Positions 54,787 through 64,000 of a stretch of 64,000 nt of DNA are shown in pieces (within the stretch, counting starts at the first letter, position 1; every line of letters starts with the position of its first letter). A model generated the notes under the pieces. It ran no database searches, was not told where the DNA came from, and saw only the letters and a list, made by a program, of their open reading frames with translations. A program made the position numbers and the translations under genes. The stretch is from an uncultured Bacteroidales bacterium (GTDB taxonomy: Bacteria > Bacteroidota > Bacteroidia > Bacteroidales > FEN-979): positions 124,001 to 188,000 of the forward strand of contig CAJBYO010000090.1 in the NCBI GenBank assembly GCA_903959905.1, read 5' to 3'.

Positions 54787-55653
54787 TTGCATACATCCAT
54801 TTTCCGGGTCATCCTTGTTCTGACAAGATTTCCTGTTTCATTTGCGGTGACTTTAACAGCCCTCACCGCGATGGTGCTGGCACCGGCCACGCTTACCCTC
54901 TCCTCTTTGATCCCGATTGCCGGGATCTTTTTACTGGCTTCCGGAGCCTCCGCTTTTAACCAGTACCAGGAGTGGCCTTATGATGAACGGATGGAACGCA
55001 CCCGCAGGCGGCCGATTCCGTCGCGCCGTATCAGCACAGCAGAGGCATTGCGTTTTTCCATGATGTTCATTATCGGGGGGATGCTCATCCTGTTATACTT
55101 CGCTCCGCCTGTTTGTTTTATTCTCGGATTCGTCAACCTGATCTGGTATAACGGGATTTACACCTGGCTGAAACGGAAAACAGCTTTTGCCGTTGTTCCC
55201 GGTGCCCTGACAGGTGCCATCCCGATTTTCATGGGATGGACCGCTGGCGGTGGCTCCCTGCTTGCCCCCGAAGCCGTTTTCCTGGCCTTTTTCCTGTTCC
55301 TGTGGCAGATGCCTCACTTCTGGCTGCTGACGCTGAAATACGGGCAGGAATATAAAAACGCAGGGTTCCCTGTTCTTACAGATCTTTTCAGCGAATTCCA
55401 GATCAGGACCATCGTGATGGGGTGGATGACGGCCTCTTCGGGTGCATCCGTCATGCTGGTCTATTTTAAAATTCTCCATCATCCGGTACTCGGTTATTCG
55501 ATCGTTGTGCTGAACATTGCCTTCCTCCTGCTCCTGGCGTATGGGTTGTTCATGACCAAAAACCTGCGCTACCGGTTGATTTTCATGGCTGCGAACCTAT
55601 TCATGCTGTTCGTCATGCTGTCGCTGATTGCCGACCGGTTTTTAACGGTATAA
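54787..55653 (+). CDS. ctaB: Protohaem IX farnesyltransferase (haem o synthase)
   Basis: A 288-residue UbiA-family prenyltransferase with about nine helices. The first motif reads NQYQEWPYDERMERTRRRPI (Glu replaces the first Asp of the usual NxxxDxxxD), and the second region is KRKTAFAVVPGALTGAIPIF. It makes haem o, the precursor of haem a for the oxidase. The start appears to be TTG at 54787; no ATG lies near. Confidence 0.9.
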   Translation: MHTSIFRVILVLTRFPVSFAVTLTALTAMVLAPATLTLSSLIPIAGIFLLASGASAFNQYQEWPYDERMERTRRRPIPSRRISTAEALRFSMMFIIGGMLILLYFAPPVCFILGFVNLIWYNGIYTWLKRKTAFAVVPGALTGAIPIFMGWTAGGGSLLAPEAVFLAFFLFLWQMPHFWLLTLKYGQEYKNAGFPVLTDLFSEFQIRTIVMGWMTASSGASVMLVYFKILHHPVLGYSIVVLNIAFLLLLAYGLFMTKNLRYRLIFMAANLFMLFVMLSLIADRFLTV

Positions 55654-55662
55654 TTTTGTTGC

Positions 55663-55686
55663 AGGTCCATGCCATGGCATGGACCT
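55663..55686. repeat. Perfect 24-bp palindrome
   Basis: AGGTCCATGCCA and its exact reverse complement join without a spacer. It lies 9 bp after the ctaB stop. It may be part of a repeated intergenic element. Confidence 0.85.
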
Positions 55687-55708
55687 ACAGGCCTTCCGGG
55701 GTAACCGA

Positions 55709-55741
55709 AGACCTTCCAGGTTTTAAAAACCTGGAAGGTCT
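55709..55741 (+). terminator. Hairpin of 16-bp arms, terminator or repeated palindromic element
   Basis: AGACCTTCCAGGTTTT and AAAACCTGGAAGGTCT are exact complements with one base between them. The A/T-rich centre would open a small loop. No clear T-tract follows, so transcription stop is not assured. Confidence 0.5.
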
Positions 55742-55876
55742 GGCCTGCTACCACAATTTAAAGCCTGTCCGCTCATCCGGAAGCGTATTCCATATCAAAT
55801 CCCAACAACCGTTTCCACATCAGGGGTTCCTTTATTGATCAAAATTCCTCCGAATCTATTTATTTATTTTATTTTA

Positions 55877-55908
55877 TTTGTATTTAGATTTAATCTAAAC
55901 TAATTTTG
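55877..55908 (+). promoter_or_regulatory. Bacteroidota housekeeping promoter of the giant T9SS gene
   Basis: TTTG at 55877-55880 and TAATTTTG at 55901-55908 are separated by 20 bp, an exact match to the TTTG-N19-21-TAnnTTTG consensus. The start codon is at 55994. Confidence 0.85.
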
Positions 55909-55993
55909 CAGGCTGTATTTCGTTCCCCATCAATCCAAATGCACGCTAACTAAACTTAATAATAAAAACTACTTTGAATCAAATACGAAAACA

Positions 55994-58900
55994 ATGAAAA
56001 AGAATCTTTACCTGTCGTTCGGCATCATACTAATGACTTTACTTACTGTTTCAACGGCATTTGCAGTTACAAAAACTACTTCACAATCAGGAAACTGGAG
56101 TTCAACCACCACCTGGGGTGGGAACCCCGCTCCTGTTGCGGGTGATGATGTGATCATCAACGGAGGCTTCACCGTAACCGTTGACATACCGAATGCAGCA
56201 TGTCTGACCCTGCAACTCGGCGGCTCCGTTCTTGGTACCGGAACCGGAACATTGACCTTTACCTCCGGATCGGTTCTGACGGTTTCGGGCATCGTGAACA
56301 TGGGCCCTGTCAACAACAACGGAACAGCCGGAAGCCTCGTCATGACAAGCGGCGGAACACTTCAATGTGACGGAATCACCCTGGGCCGTTTAGGCAACTG
56401 GAACGCCGGAACGGGAACAATTGAGTTTACAGCAACCAATTCCATACCCAACAACACAAACGTCAATTTCAACAACCTCACCATGAGCGGAGGAACAACA
56501 AGCTTCCCCCGTAACATCACAGCCACCGGTAATGTGGTTATCAACACCGGCGCAACCCTGGATGGCGGCACAAACATTTTAACGGTTCTGGGCAATTGGG
56601 TGAACAACGGAACATTCACAGGCAATGCCGGGACTGTCACATTTGCAAAAAACGGCAACCAGACCATCAGCGGAACAGGTGTGAACAACTTCAACCTCAT
56701 GCGGGCAGATTTGGGAACAAGCATCAGCAACACCCTTGAAGTAGTGTCCTCTCATTTCAACGCACCGGATGCATTCCTCACCCTTATCAACGGAACCTTC
56801 AAGATGTCTGGTACATTTACCTTTGCAAATACATTCATAGTCGGCCCACTTTACAATATTGATCCAACCGCAGGTTTCTGGGTCAACAACCCGAATGTTA
56901 CCGTAACCGCTCAGGCCGGTGGATCGGTTTCTGTAAGAGGCTTACTGCGCCTGTCGGCCGGAACATATAATATCGGCGACAGTCCCGACAATTCCCTCAA
57001 CTATGTTACCGGTTCAACAATTATAATTGAAGGCGGCACCCTGAACATAGCAGGCCGGCTCACGCGCAACAACGCGACTCAAACTATAGTCTACACGCAA
57101 TCAGGAGGAATAGTCACCGTTGTGACACAAGGCTCAACAGATGTTACTTTAGCCGGATTTGATCTCGGAGCAGTTGGTTCCACTTTTACCATGTCGGGTG
57201 GCACGATCGTGATCAGAAATGCCACCAGTGCTCCTGCCGACTTTCTGAATGCATCATCTGTGGCGAACGTTACCGGAGGCACACTCCAGGTTGGGGATGC
57301 CAGCAGCTCAAATGCACAAATTATCAGGATCCAGAGCCCACGATCCATTGCTAACCTGGTTATCTCCAATGCCACTTCGCAGGCGGTTAAACCGACTGCG
57401 CAGCTTGTTACATCCGGATTAAACATCCCTGGCAGTGTTACCATCCAATCCGGAACCTCTTTCAATGCGAATGGCCTCAACCTCTCACTCGGAGGAGACT
57501 GGACAAACAACGGAACGTTTTCATCCGGAGGCGGTAACACAACGACTTTCAATGGGTCCGGATTGCAAACTATATCAAACCCCTCCGGCGAAACATTTAA
57601 CAACCTCATCATCAACAAACCGGGAAGTATCTTATCCCTTGGCAATGCCCTCACTGTTTCAAACAGCTTTAATATTATCCAGGGAACGATTGCCATTGGC
57701 GGCAACACGCTGACCCTGAACGGGTCGGTAGCCGGTGCAGGAAATTTCACTAGTACATCTGCAGGAACCGTTGCATATAACCAGGGCAGCGCGGGGCAAA
57801 ATGTCCTTCCCGGGAACTATGGCAACCTTGTTTTCAGCAATTTCAATAAAACACTCGCATCGTCGGGGACCACAGGCGTTTCCGCACTGTTCACACCCGG
57901 CTCGGCAGGCGGACATACTGTAACAGGCAGTACCGTTGATTTCAACGGGGGGGCACAGCAGGTGCCTTCATTCACCTACAACAACCTCACTTTATCAGGA
58001 AGCGGAACAAAAACAGGTTCCGGAACAATCACGGTGAATGGCTCCATGACCAACAACCCCGGAATCAGCTTCACCGGAACCACCCTGCTGAACCTGAACG
58101 GGCCAACCCATGCCAATAACGGGATCCTGAATGCAGCAACATTATCAGCCGGTGCAGGTGCCATCCTGACAAACAGCGGGACGGTCACAACAACAACAGC
58201 ACTTGCCGGAGCCGGAACCCTGACCCAGGGCCCGTCAGGGATATTGAACATCGCGGGTTCTACAGGCATTGCAGCACTTGACGCTGCTGCTGCTGGAAAC
58301 ACAGTCAACTACACCGGTGCGTCACAAACCCTCGTACCTGCCACCTATCACCATCTATCACTTTCAGGATCCGGCATACCGGTACTGACGGGTGTAAATA
58401 CCATTAATGGCAACCTGACACTCTCTGGCACCGTGAGCATTACAGCAGATGGCGGCATGACAGTTGGTGGCAACTTAACAATTGGCTCAGGCACATCGTT
58501 TGATGCAGCAACTTTTTCACACAGTGCAAAAGGCAACTGGAGCAATGCAGGAACATTCAACGCAGGAAGCAGCACAATTACCCTGGATGGAACTGTACCC
58601 CAGACAATAAGCGGCTCTGTATTCAACAACCTGACTGTATCAAATACTGCAGGAGTTTCGATGCTTACGGATGCGGTAGTGAACGGTACACTATCGCTCA
58701 CATCCGGGGCCTTCTTCATCGGGCCCTATTCGCTCAACCTGAATGACGGCATTTCAGTTGTTGCCGGAACACTTATAGGTGGAACAACATCAAATATGTT
58801 AATTGCAGGATCAGGTGCAGCAACGAGTCTTCCGGCTGTCGCCCTGAATAATCTGACCCTCAACCGCGCCAGCGGACTTACCCTGTCGGGCGCAGTTTCA

Positions 58901-61900
58901 GTAAACGGGAACCTGACAATTTTAAACGGTCAGCTTGCTACAGGGGTAAATGCAATCACCCTGGGTCCTTTGGGAACGATCACAGAAATCCCGGGTCAGC
59001 CTGTCATCGGAAATATCTCTACAACCAGGAATATTTCAGCCACAGGCGGCACGGAAACGTTCGGAAATATTGGCGCTGACGTGACACTGAACGGGGTTGC
59101 TTTGGGCAGCACCACTGTATCGCGTAAAACAGGCACCGCTTCTGCCGGCAACGGGTACAGCTCCATCCTCAGGTATTTCGACATTGTACCGGCAACAAAT
59201 GCATCCCTGAATGCAACCCTGGTGTTTCATTACGATGCCAGCGAAGTCAATGGTCAGAATCCCGATGCCTTTGAATTATACAGATCGCAGGATAACGGGG
59301 TAACCTGGAGTGACCTTGGCGGCACCGTAAATTCGGCAATAAAGACGGTAAGTCTCTCAGGAATTGGCAGTTTTTCCAGGTGGACGGTTTCGGATACATC
59401 AAACCGTATCGGCAACTACCCGGTACCGGTGATTGCGAACATCTCCCCTGCTTCAAAAAATGCTGGTGATCCGGGTTTTACACTCACCGTGAACGGATCA
59501 GAATTTTATAACGGTAAATCTGTTGTCCGCTTCAACGGATCAGCGAGGGCGACAACCTTCATCAGTCCTACCCAAATAACCGCTGCAATCCCTGCAGGCG
59601 ACTTGCTGGTTGCAGGTGCATTCCCGGTTACTGTTTTCAACGGCGGAGGCGGGGGCGCTTCCAATGCTCAAAATTTCACTGTAATACCTGTGATTCCTGT
59701 AAAAGTCAGGGTTGAAACAGCTGCCAACGGTTCCGGAACGGTCGTCCCGGCACAATTATTGGCTTCGGGCACTTCCATCACAGTTTACGCAATTGCCCGG
59801 GATGCCCTCGACAACTTTGTTTCAAACGTCGCCTCATCCTGGACCCTTGAGAACTTAACAGGCGGTGTGGCAGCCGGCGACCTTGTACCATCCGTTGACA
59901 GTAAAAGTGCAGTTTTTTCAGGCCATGTTGCAGGAACCGCTGATATCAGGGCTGCCTCAGGCGGGCTGACAGAGTTCCCATCAGGTACGGTCACCGTAAT
60001 GCCCGGAACTGCAGCCGGTATCCGGGTTGAAACTGCAGCAAACGGTTCGGGTATCGTTGTTCCGGCACAATCCCTTGCTTCGGGGGCATCCATATCCCTG
60101 TTTGCAGTAACACGTGATGCATCAAACAACTTTATCGCCAACGTATCTGCCTCCGGCTGGGCAATTGAAAACACAACCGGTGGCATTGTTTCAGGTGACC
60201 TTGTGCCTTCTGTTGACAATAAAAGTGCAGTGTTCACAGGCCATGTGACAGGTACAGCAAATATCACGGCCAATTCGGGAGTACTTACCTCCACCCCGTC
60301 AGGTCTCATCACAGTCATCCCTGGCCCGGCAACGTCAATCCTCGTTGAAACTGCTGCAAACGGATCAGGCGTTGTGGTGCCATCGCAATCGCTGGCCTCC
60401 GGAACATCCCTCACCGTATTTGCCATCACCCGGGATGCTTCCGGCAACTTTATTGCCAATGCAGTTCCCGCTTCATGGGTTCTTGAAAACATCACCGGCG
60501 GTGTCCTTGCAGGCGACCTCGTACCTGCAGTCGACGCGAAAAGTGCAATCTTTACAGCACACGGTGCCGGCACATCTGATATCAAGGCGACGTTGGGAAC
60601 CCTCACCTCCACCCCCTCCGGAACAATTACCATCACCACCGGCGCCGCTGCAAAAGTAGGTGTCGAGACTGCTGCAAACGGATCAGGAACGATCGTTCCT
60701 GCACAATCGCTCCCATCCGGATCATCACTTACAGTTTATGCCATCGCCAGGGACGCCTCCAACAACTTCGTTGCCAACGTTGCCGCAACAGCATGGACAC
60801 TCCAGAACATTTCAGGCGGAGTCATCGCCGGTGACCTGGCACCTGCCGTTGACGGCAAAAGTGCGGTTCTTACCGGTCACGTGACTGGCAACGCCGCCAT
60901 CCGGGCTACTTCCGGCATTCTTACTGCAACCCAGTCGGGGCTGATCTCGGTAATCGCCGGACCTGCAGCGAAAATCAGGGTTGAAACCAATGCAGCCGGG
61001 ACAGGCGTTGTCGTACCCGCACAATCTCTGGTTCCCGGTGCCTCTATCACTGTATTTGCGATCGCCAGGGATGCTTCCAACAATTTCGTGGCAAATGTAG
61101 TCGGATCTCCATGGACCCTTGAAAACATCACCGGCGGTGTTGTCCAGGGCAACCTGGTACCCGGGGTTACAGGAAAGAGCGCCACATTTACCGGCAATAT
61201 TATCGGCAGCGCCAACATCAAGGCTATATCAGGTGCATTGGTAACCACCTCATCAGGGTTAATAACCGTTATTACCGGTGCCCCGGTCACAGTCAGGGTT
61301 GAAACAGCCCCCAATGCTTCAGGAGTTGTTGTTCCCGCGCAGCTGGTGGCATCCGGTGCATCCGTTACGGTGTATGCCAATACCCGCGACGCGGCAAACA
61401 ATTTCGTTACAAACGTTGCCTCAGCATGGGTGATGGAAAACCTCACAAGCGGTGTAGCCGCCGGTGACCTGGTGCCATCAGTGGACGGCAAGAGTGCTGT
61501 ATTCACTGGTCACGTTGTCGGAACCGGGAACATCAGGGCTACCTCAGGAACGTTGGTCAGTACACCGTCAGGAGCACTGGCCGTTATACCTGGCCCGGCA
61601 GCAAAAGTACGGGTTGAATCGGCAGCAAACGGATCAGGAGTTGTTATCCCGGCACTGAGCCTTTCATCCGGTTCGTCAATCACTGTGTTCTCCATTTCAA
61701 GGGATGCATCAAACAATTTCATCTCCAACGTCGCTGTAAGCGCCTGGACAACTGAAAATGTAACCGGCGGTGTTGTGGCTGGCGACCTTGTGCCCTCAGT
61801 TGACACAAAGAGTGCGACTTTTACCGCCCATGTAACCGGCTCAGCCAGCATCAAGGCAACATCCGGTGTGTTAACCCCAACCACCTCAGGTATCATCACC

Positions 61901-62767
61901 GTAATTCCCGGAGCAGCAACGAAGATAATTGTTGAAACTGCCGCCGACGGATCGGGAGCTGCTGTTCCTGCCCAGTCGGTTGTATCAGGGGCCCCGTTAA
62001 CCGTTTATGCTGTTTCAAGGGATGGTTCCAACAACATGGTGTCGAACGTGGCAGCATCTTCATGGACTCTTGAAAATATTACAGGTGGTGTTGTAGCCGG
62101 CGACCTTGTTCCGGCTGTTGATGGCAAAAGCGCCGTATTTACAGGCCATGTTATCGGTTCCGGCAATATCAGGGCAACATCAGGGGCTCTTACAGCTACT
62201 GCATCGGGCACCATCACAGTGAGTGTTTCTGCATTGCTTTCCCTGCAGGGGAATGTCATCGGTACCGGGCAATCAAACTGTTTCAATGCAACCCAAACGA
62301 TCACTGTGGCCGGCGGCAGCACAACCTTCCTGGTTCAGAACGGGGGAAGCGCCACCATGATCGCAGGTCAGAACATCATTTTCCTTCCGGGTACAACTGT
62401 TGAACCGGGTGGTTACCTGCATGGCTATATCACCACTGCAAACCAATACTGCGTGCCGGTGCTTGCCCCTGCGGTTACATCAACCACTGGCAGCGACGAA
62501 TCACCTTTGATGCCTGTGAACATTTCATCTTTCCGGGTCTATCCTAATCCGACAACCGGTGCATTCACGCTTGATCTTGCAGGTGATGAAAAAACCGGTG
62601 CAGCCAGGGTTGACATCTTCGGGATGACCGGGAACCTTGTTCTGAGAACAGAATTCCCGGCTTTCGGGAAACATGCCATGTCGTTGGCGGGAACTGCTCC
62701 GGGACTCTATTTTATCCGTATAACAACCGGAGACAGGACTGAAACGCTGAGGATTATCAGGCAATAA
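55994..62767 (+). CDS. Giant repetitive surface protein with T9SS type A sorting domain
   Basis: A 2257-residue protein. A signal peptide (about 1-24) is followed by about 1100 residues of Gly/Asn/Thr-rich beta-repeat sequence (GNWSSTTTWGGNPAPV, many NNLTLSGSG-like strands), probably a right-handed beta-helix. An IPT/TIG domain covers about 1145-1230 (ANISPASKNAGDPGFTLTV). Eight Ig-like repeats of about 105 residues follow (VETAANGSGxVVPAQSL). The C-terminus (FRVYPNPTTGAFTLDL to LRIIRQ) is the type A sorting signal. Such proteins are usually adhesins; the ligand is unknown. Confidence 0.92.
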   Translation: MKKNLYLSFGIILMTLLTVSTAFAVTKTTSQSGNWSSTTTWGGNPAPVAGDDVIINGGFTVTVDIPNAACLTLQLGGSVLGTGTGTLTFTSGSVLTVSGIVNMGPVNNNGTAGSLVMTSGGTLQCDGITLGRLGNWNAGTGTIEFTATNSIPNNTNVNFNNLTMSGGTTSFPRNITATGNVVINTGATLDGGTNILTVLGNWVNNGTFTGNAGTVTFAKNGNQTISGTGVNNFNLMRADLGTSISNTLEVVSSHFNAPDAFLTLINGTFKMSGTFTFANTFIVGPLYNIDPTAGFWVNNPNVTVTAQAGGSVSVRGLLRLSAGTYNIGDSPDNSLNYVTGSTIIIEGGTLNIAGRLTRNNATQTIVYTQSGGIVTVVTQGSTDVTLAGFDLGAVGSTFTMSGGTIVIRNATSAPADFLNASSVANVTGGTLQVGDASSSNAQIIRIQSPRSIANLVISNATSQAVKPTAQLVTSGLNIPGSVTIQSGTSFNANGLNLSLGGDWTNNGTFSSGGGNTTTFNGSGLQTISNPSGETFNNLIINKPGSILSLGNALTVSNSFNIIQGTIAIGGNTLTLNGSVAGAGNFTSTSAGTVAYNQGSAGQNVLPGNYGNLVFSNFNKTLASSGTTGVSALFTPGSAGGHTVTGSTVDFNGGAQQVPSFTYNNLTLSGSGTKTGSGTITVNGSMTNNPGISFTGTTLLNLNGPTHANNGILNAATLSAGAGAILTNSGTVTTTTALAGAGTLTQGPSGILNIAGSTGIAALDAAAAGNTVNYTGASQTLVPATYHHLSLSGSGIPVLTGVNTINGNLTLSGTVSITADGGMTVGGNLTIGSGTSFDAATFSHSAKGNWSNAGTFNAGSSTITLDGTVPQTISGSVFNNLTVSNTAGVSMLTDAVVNGTLSLTSGAFFIGPYSLNLNDGISVVAGTLIGGTTSNMLIAGSGAATSLPAVALNNLTLNRASGLTLSGAVSVNGNLTILNGQLATGVNAITLGPLGTITEIPGQPVIGNISTTRNISATGGTETFGNIGADVTLNGVALGSTTVSRKTGTASAGNGYSSILRYFDIVPATNASLNATLVFHYDASEVNGQNPDAFELYRSQDNGVTWSDLGGTVNSAIKTVSLSGIGSFSRWTVSDTSNRIGNYPVPVIANISPASKNAGDPGFTLTVNGSEFYNGKSVVRFNGSARATTFISPTQITAAIPAGDLLVAGAFPVTVFNGGGGGASNAQNFTVIPVIPVKVRVETAANGSGTVVPAQLLASGTSITVYAIARDALDNFVSNVASSWTLENLTGGVAAGDLVPSVDSKSAVFSGHVAGTADIRAASGGLTEFPSGTVTVMPGTAAGIRVETAANGSGIVVPAQSLASGASISLFAVTRDASNNFIANVSASGWAIENTTGGIVSGDLVPSVDNKSAVFTGHVTGTANITANSGVLTSTPSGLITVIPGPATSILVETAANGSGVVVPSQSLASGTSLTVFAITRDASGNFIANAVPASWVLENITGGVLAGDLVPAVDAKSAIFTAHGAGTSDIKATLGTLTSTPSGTITITTGAAAKVGVETAANGSGTIVPAQSLPSGSSLTVYAIARDASNNFVANVAATAWTLQNISGGVIAGDLAPAVDGKSAVLTGHVTGNAAIRATSGILTATQSGLISVIAGPAAKIRVETNAAGTGVVVPAQSLVPGASITVFAIARDASNNFVANVVGSPWTLENITGGVVQGNLVPGVTGKSATFTGNIIGSANIKAISGALVTTSSGLITVITGAPVTVRVETAPNASGVVVPAQLVASGASVTVYANTRDAANNFVTNVASAWVMENLTSGVAAGDLVPSVDGKSAVFTGHVVGTGNIRATSGTLVSTPSGALAVIPGPAAKVRVESAANGSGVVIPALSLSSGSSITVFSISRDASNNFISNVAVSAWTTENVTGGVVAGDLVPSVDTKSATFTAHVTGSASIKATSGVLTPTTSGIITVIPGAATKIIVETAADGSGAAVPAQSVVSGAPLTVYAVSRDGSNNMVSNVAASSWTLENITGGVVAGDLVPAVDGKSAVFTGHVIGSGNIRATSGALTATASGTITVSVSALLSLQGNVIGTGQSNCFNATQTITVAGGSTTFLVQNGGSATMIAGQNIIFLPGTTVEPGGYLHGYITTANQYCVPVLAPAVTSTTGSDESPLMPVNISSFRVYPNPTTGAFTLDLAGDEKTGAARVDIFGMTGNLVLRTEFPAFGKHAMSLAGTAPGLYFIRITTGDRTETLRIIRQ
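59698..62223 (+). repeat. Eight tandem ~315-bp coding repeats
   Basis: Repeats start near 59698, 60010, 60329, 60650, 60968, 61285, 61600 and 61915. Each encodes VET(A/N)A.GSG and later DLVPSVDxKSAVFTGHV. They differ at many third positions, so they are not a very recent expansion. Confidence 0.93.
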
Positions 62768-62798
62768 ATAAAGTATAATCACTTTGCTCCTTAAACGA

Positions 62799-62848
62799 AC
62801 GAGGTTGCATCAGAAGAGTTGAACATCTTTTGATACAGCCTCGTTTTG
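62799..62848 (+). terminator. Rho-independent terminator of the giant T9SS gene
   Basis: ACGAGGTTGCATCA pairs with TGATACAGCCTCGT, with one wobble and one mismatch, and is extended inward by AGAAGA/TCTTTT. TTTT follows. It lies 31 bp after the stop. Confidence 0.8.
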
Positions 62849-62948
62849 TAATGTTTTTCAATCAATAATTCCCTTTAAATTGATGCATCCTCCCCAACAA
62901 TTCACACGCACGGATTAGCTTGTTGCCTTCATTAATATCTTTTCTGAT

Positions 62949-62956
62949 TATATTTG
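62949..62956 (+). promoter_or_regulatory. Possible -7 element of the permease gene
   Basis: TATATTTG fits TAnnTTTG, 20 bp before the ATG. The nearest TTG (62923-62925) is 23 bp upstream, slightly long. Confidence 0.45.
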
Positions 62957-62975
62957 TTTGATAAATCTGTCTTTC

Positions 62976-64000
62976 ATGCGCGAACTCTACCAGAAAAACA
63001 AACTTTTTTTCCTGATCCTGGCCACCGGGGCACTGGGTTTCCTGGTGTGGTATTTTTCAAATATTGTCATTTTCATCATCCTCGCAGGGGTTGTTTCCAT
63101 TGTCGGGTCCCCGCTGGTTGATTTCTTTGACCGGATCAGGGTTGGACGTTTTGCATTCCCTCATGTTCTGAGCGTTACACTGACCCTGCTGCTCATCCTC
63201 TCGATCTTTTTCGGGCTGTTCAGCCTCTTTATCCCGATGGTGGTCAATGAAGCCAACATGCTCAGCAACATCGACGGGAAGCAGTTCATGGCCTATTACC
63301 AGAGTGAACTGACAAGCCTGCAGCATACCCTGATACACCTTGGCGTCATGCCCAGGGGAACTACCATTGAAGCATCAATCAAACAGTCGATCCTGAAAAT
63401 CATCGATTTCGGCATGTTTTCCAACGTTGTTTCATCCGTCATTTCATTTACCGGCACTTTCTTTTTCAACCTGTTCTCCATCGTGTTCCTTTCTTTTTTC
63501 TTCCTGAAAGATAACAAGATGCTTCCAAGGTTTATCCTGCTCATCACCCCTGATCGGTATGATGAACAGATCAAAAACGTCATGTTCAAAAGCCGGACAC
63601 TTTTGTCGCGCTATTTCATCGGGCTCATCATACAGATCCTGGTCAATATCCTCACCTATTCCATTGCCCTCTATATTGTCGGAGTCCCCAACGCCATGAT
63701 GATCGGGTTCTTCACGGGGATTATCATCATCATACCCTACCTCGGGGGGATTATCTCCATGATCATGGGGGTGATTATCGGGGTGACCGGCGTGATCAGC
63801 ATGGGCGACTATGCCATGATCATGCCCATGACTGTCCGCATCCTCGGGGCCATGTTCGTGGTTCAGACCATTGATAACAATGTGTTTGCCCCGCTGATCC
63901 AGGGTAAAAGCATGAAGGCCCACCCGGTGGAGATCTTTCTTGTTGTTATTGCTGCAGCCGGGATAGGCGGTATAGCCGGAATGATTGTAGCAGTTCCCGC
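62976..64000 (+). CDS. AI-2E family transporter (partial, 3' end outside window)
   Basis: 341 codons are visible from the ATG at 62976 to the window edge. The protein has hydrophobic segments near residues 10-30, 60-85, 150-175 and several from about 205 on. GIIIIIPYLGG, QTIDNNVFAPLIQGKSM and HPVEIFLVVIAAAGIGG match the AI-2E/PerM family. Members export small molecules or sodium in exchange for protons; the name comes from AI-2 export in E. coli, and its substrate here cannot be told. Confidence 0.92.
   Translation, partial: MRELYQKNKLFFLILATGALGFLVWYFSNIVIFIILAGVVSIVGSPLVDFFDRIRVGRFAFPHVLSVTLTLLLILSIFFGLFSLFIPMVVNEANMLSNIDGKQFMAYYQSELTSLQHTLIHLGVMPRGTTIEASIKQSILKIIDFGMFSNVVSSVISFTGTFFFNLFSIVFLSFFFLKDNKMLPRFILLITPDRYDEQIKNVMFKSRTLLSRYFIGLIIQILVNILTYSIALYIVGVPNAMMIGFFTGIIIIIPYLGGIISMIMGVIIGVTGVISMGDYAMIMPMTVRILGAMFVVQTIDNNVFAPLIQGKSMKAHPVEIFLVVIAAAGIGGIAGMIVAVP

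Larger units (their letters stand above)
55654..55993. other. Gap between ctaB and the giant T9SS gene
   Basis: These 340 bp contain no gene. They hold two perfect palindromes (55663-55686 and 55709-55741), a Bacteroidota promoter (55877-55908) and an 85-nt leader of the next gene. Confidence 0.8.

Overview
The window reads as a chromosomal segment of a member of the Bacteroidota, probably a free-living aquatic species able to respire oxygen. Three things point there. Secreted proteins carry type IX secretion signals (type A C-terminus at 55994-62767; two type B/CHU_C C-termini at 30918-34190). At least one promoter has TTTG, a 20-nt gap and TAnnTTTG ahead of a gene. The window also holds a DUF5686-type outer-membrane protein, a Bacteroidota-style FtsB/DivIC protein and an NrfD/Fe-S/cytochrome c module beside a cytochrome oxidase operon.

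The most distinctive region is a complete gas vesicle cluster on the plus strand (8397-22056): gvpA, two related coiled-coil GvpC-like proteins, gvpN, gvpJ, gvpG, gvpO, gvpK, a further GvpA-family gene and five GvpF/L paralogues. An unusually full protein-handling set is interleaved with these: a DnaJ-type zinc-finger-only protein, an Hsp20, an ArsA/Get3-type ATPase, a two-ring CDC48/p97-like AAA+ ATPase, and a GvpF/L with a J domain (HPD motif) fused to its C-terminus. Two small genes in the cluster are unknown to me. A sigma-54 type -24/-12 element lies upstream of gvpA. Two near-duplicate NtrC-type sigma-54 activators and a multi-PAS hybrid kinase sit just beyond gvpK on the minus strand. 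A CheB-CheR-PAS protein and a PAS-PAS-GAF kinase are divergent from gvpA. The layout suggests that several signal inputs control buoyancy.

On either side are carbohydrate and surface genes: a GH38-like glycosidase cut by the left window edge (1-2775), a GH29 alpha-L-fucosidase with a PA14 domain (28688-30847) and two type B secreted proteins. Core genes follow: glyA, a SixA-like phosphatase, ppk1, ftsB/divIC-like, priA, pfkA, an RlmL-like rRNA methyltransferase and a DUF5686 protein.

From 46325 to 55653 lies a respiratory operon: Tat-type Fe-S protein, NrfD, monohaem cytochrome c, DoxX-like protein, SCO1, oxidase subunits I (A2-type YSHP motif), III, IV and II (with a fused cytochrome c), and haem o synthase. 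After it come a 2257-residue T9SS adhesin-like protein with eight roughly 105-residue repeats and the start of an AI-2E family permease.

The structure that ordinary annotation does not explain is a series of short tandem arrays with 7- or 8-bp units. In at least six genes the stop codon itself is part of the array, usually its first unit. The arrays are often followed by a second, AT-rich array just before the next start codon. Related repeats have also entered coding sequence twice (1941-1964 and about 34051-34085).
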